This document shows, one piece after another, positions 5,838-5,884 of a DNA stretch of 5,884 bases. The position numbers and the translations under genes were made by a program. The notes under the pieces are model-generated. The model was not told the DNA's origin. It saw only the letters and a program-made list of their open reading frames with translations, and did no database searches. Source of the stretch: Sulfurimonas sp. (GTDB taxonomy: Bacteria; Campylobacterota; Campylobacteria; Campylobacterales; Sulfurimonadaceae); the NCBI GenBank assembly GCA_027083475.1, contig JALWON010000165.1, positions 1 to 5,884 on the forward strand. Reading direction: 5' to 3'. The first letter of the stretch is position 1, and each line of letters opens with the position of its first letter.

Positions 5838-5884
5838 AAGAGACTCCTTTGTTCAACTATTTGGATTACACTAGTAACCTTAAG

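Noticed and set aside
5865..5870. TGTAAT on the minus strand as a -10 element for the first pilin-like gene
   Set aside because: One mismatch to consensus, but any -35 would fall at or beyond the window edge, so it cannot be supported.

Overview
The window is AT-rich, densely packed bacterial DNA. Its proteins resemble those of a free-living sulfur-oxidising Campylobacterota (a Sulfurimonas or Sulfurovum relative). This assignment is by recognition of protein style (the YaaA-family N-terminus, the SCP2-like protein, the FTxIELIFVIVILGIL prepilins). No rRNA or other marker is present, so the genus is not proven.

Layout: bases 1-4655 are a plus-strand block. It begins inside a FecR-domain protein whose start lies outside the window. 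One base after its stop comes a complete CHASE2-type membrane adenylate cyclase with all expected catalytic residues. Then, with gaps of 9 and 2 bases, come a YaaA/DUF328 peroxide-stress protein and a small SCP2-like protein. This spacing suggests one transcript for FecR, cyclase, YaaA and SCP2-like. After a 59-base gap lies a small thioredoxin-fold-like lipoprotein. Its ribosome binding site is one arm of a perfect 10-bp inverted repeat, and a possible promoter element sits in the loop. At the other end, on the minus strand, are two type IV pilin/pseudopilin-like genes transcribed towards the plus-strand block (first gene 5837-5388, second 5314-4859).

The most notable item is in the 203-base convergent gap (4656-4858): a consensus sigma-70 promoter (TTGACA, 17-base spacer, TATAAT, plus an extended TG) followed about 85 bases later by a strong intrinsic terminator with a C(UUCG)G loop and nine T's, and no credible reading frame between. 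This is the architecture of a stand-alone small RNA gene of about 83 nt. A separate minus-strand hairpin with a short T tract beyond it probably ends the pilin transcript.

How the parts may work together (inference): the FecR-like protein and the CHASE2 cyclase would form an envelope-sensing pair that makes cAMP; YaaA points to oxidative-stress protection; the pilin-like proteins belong to a type IV pilus, type II secretion or related filament. Nothing in the window directly links the RNA to a target. No mobile elements, CRISPR arrays, tRNAs or rRNAs were seen.
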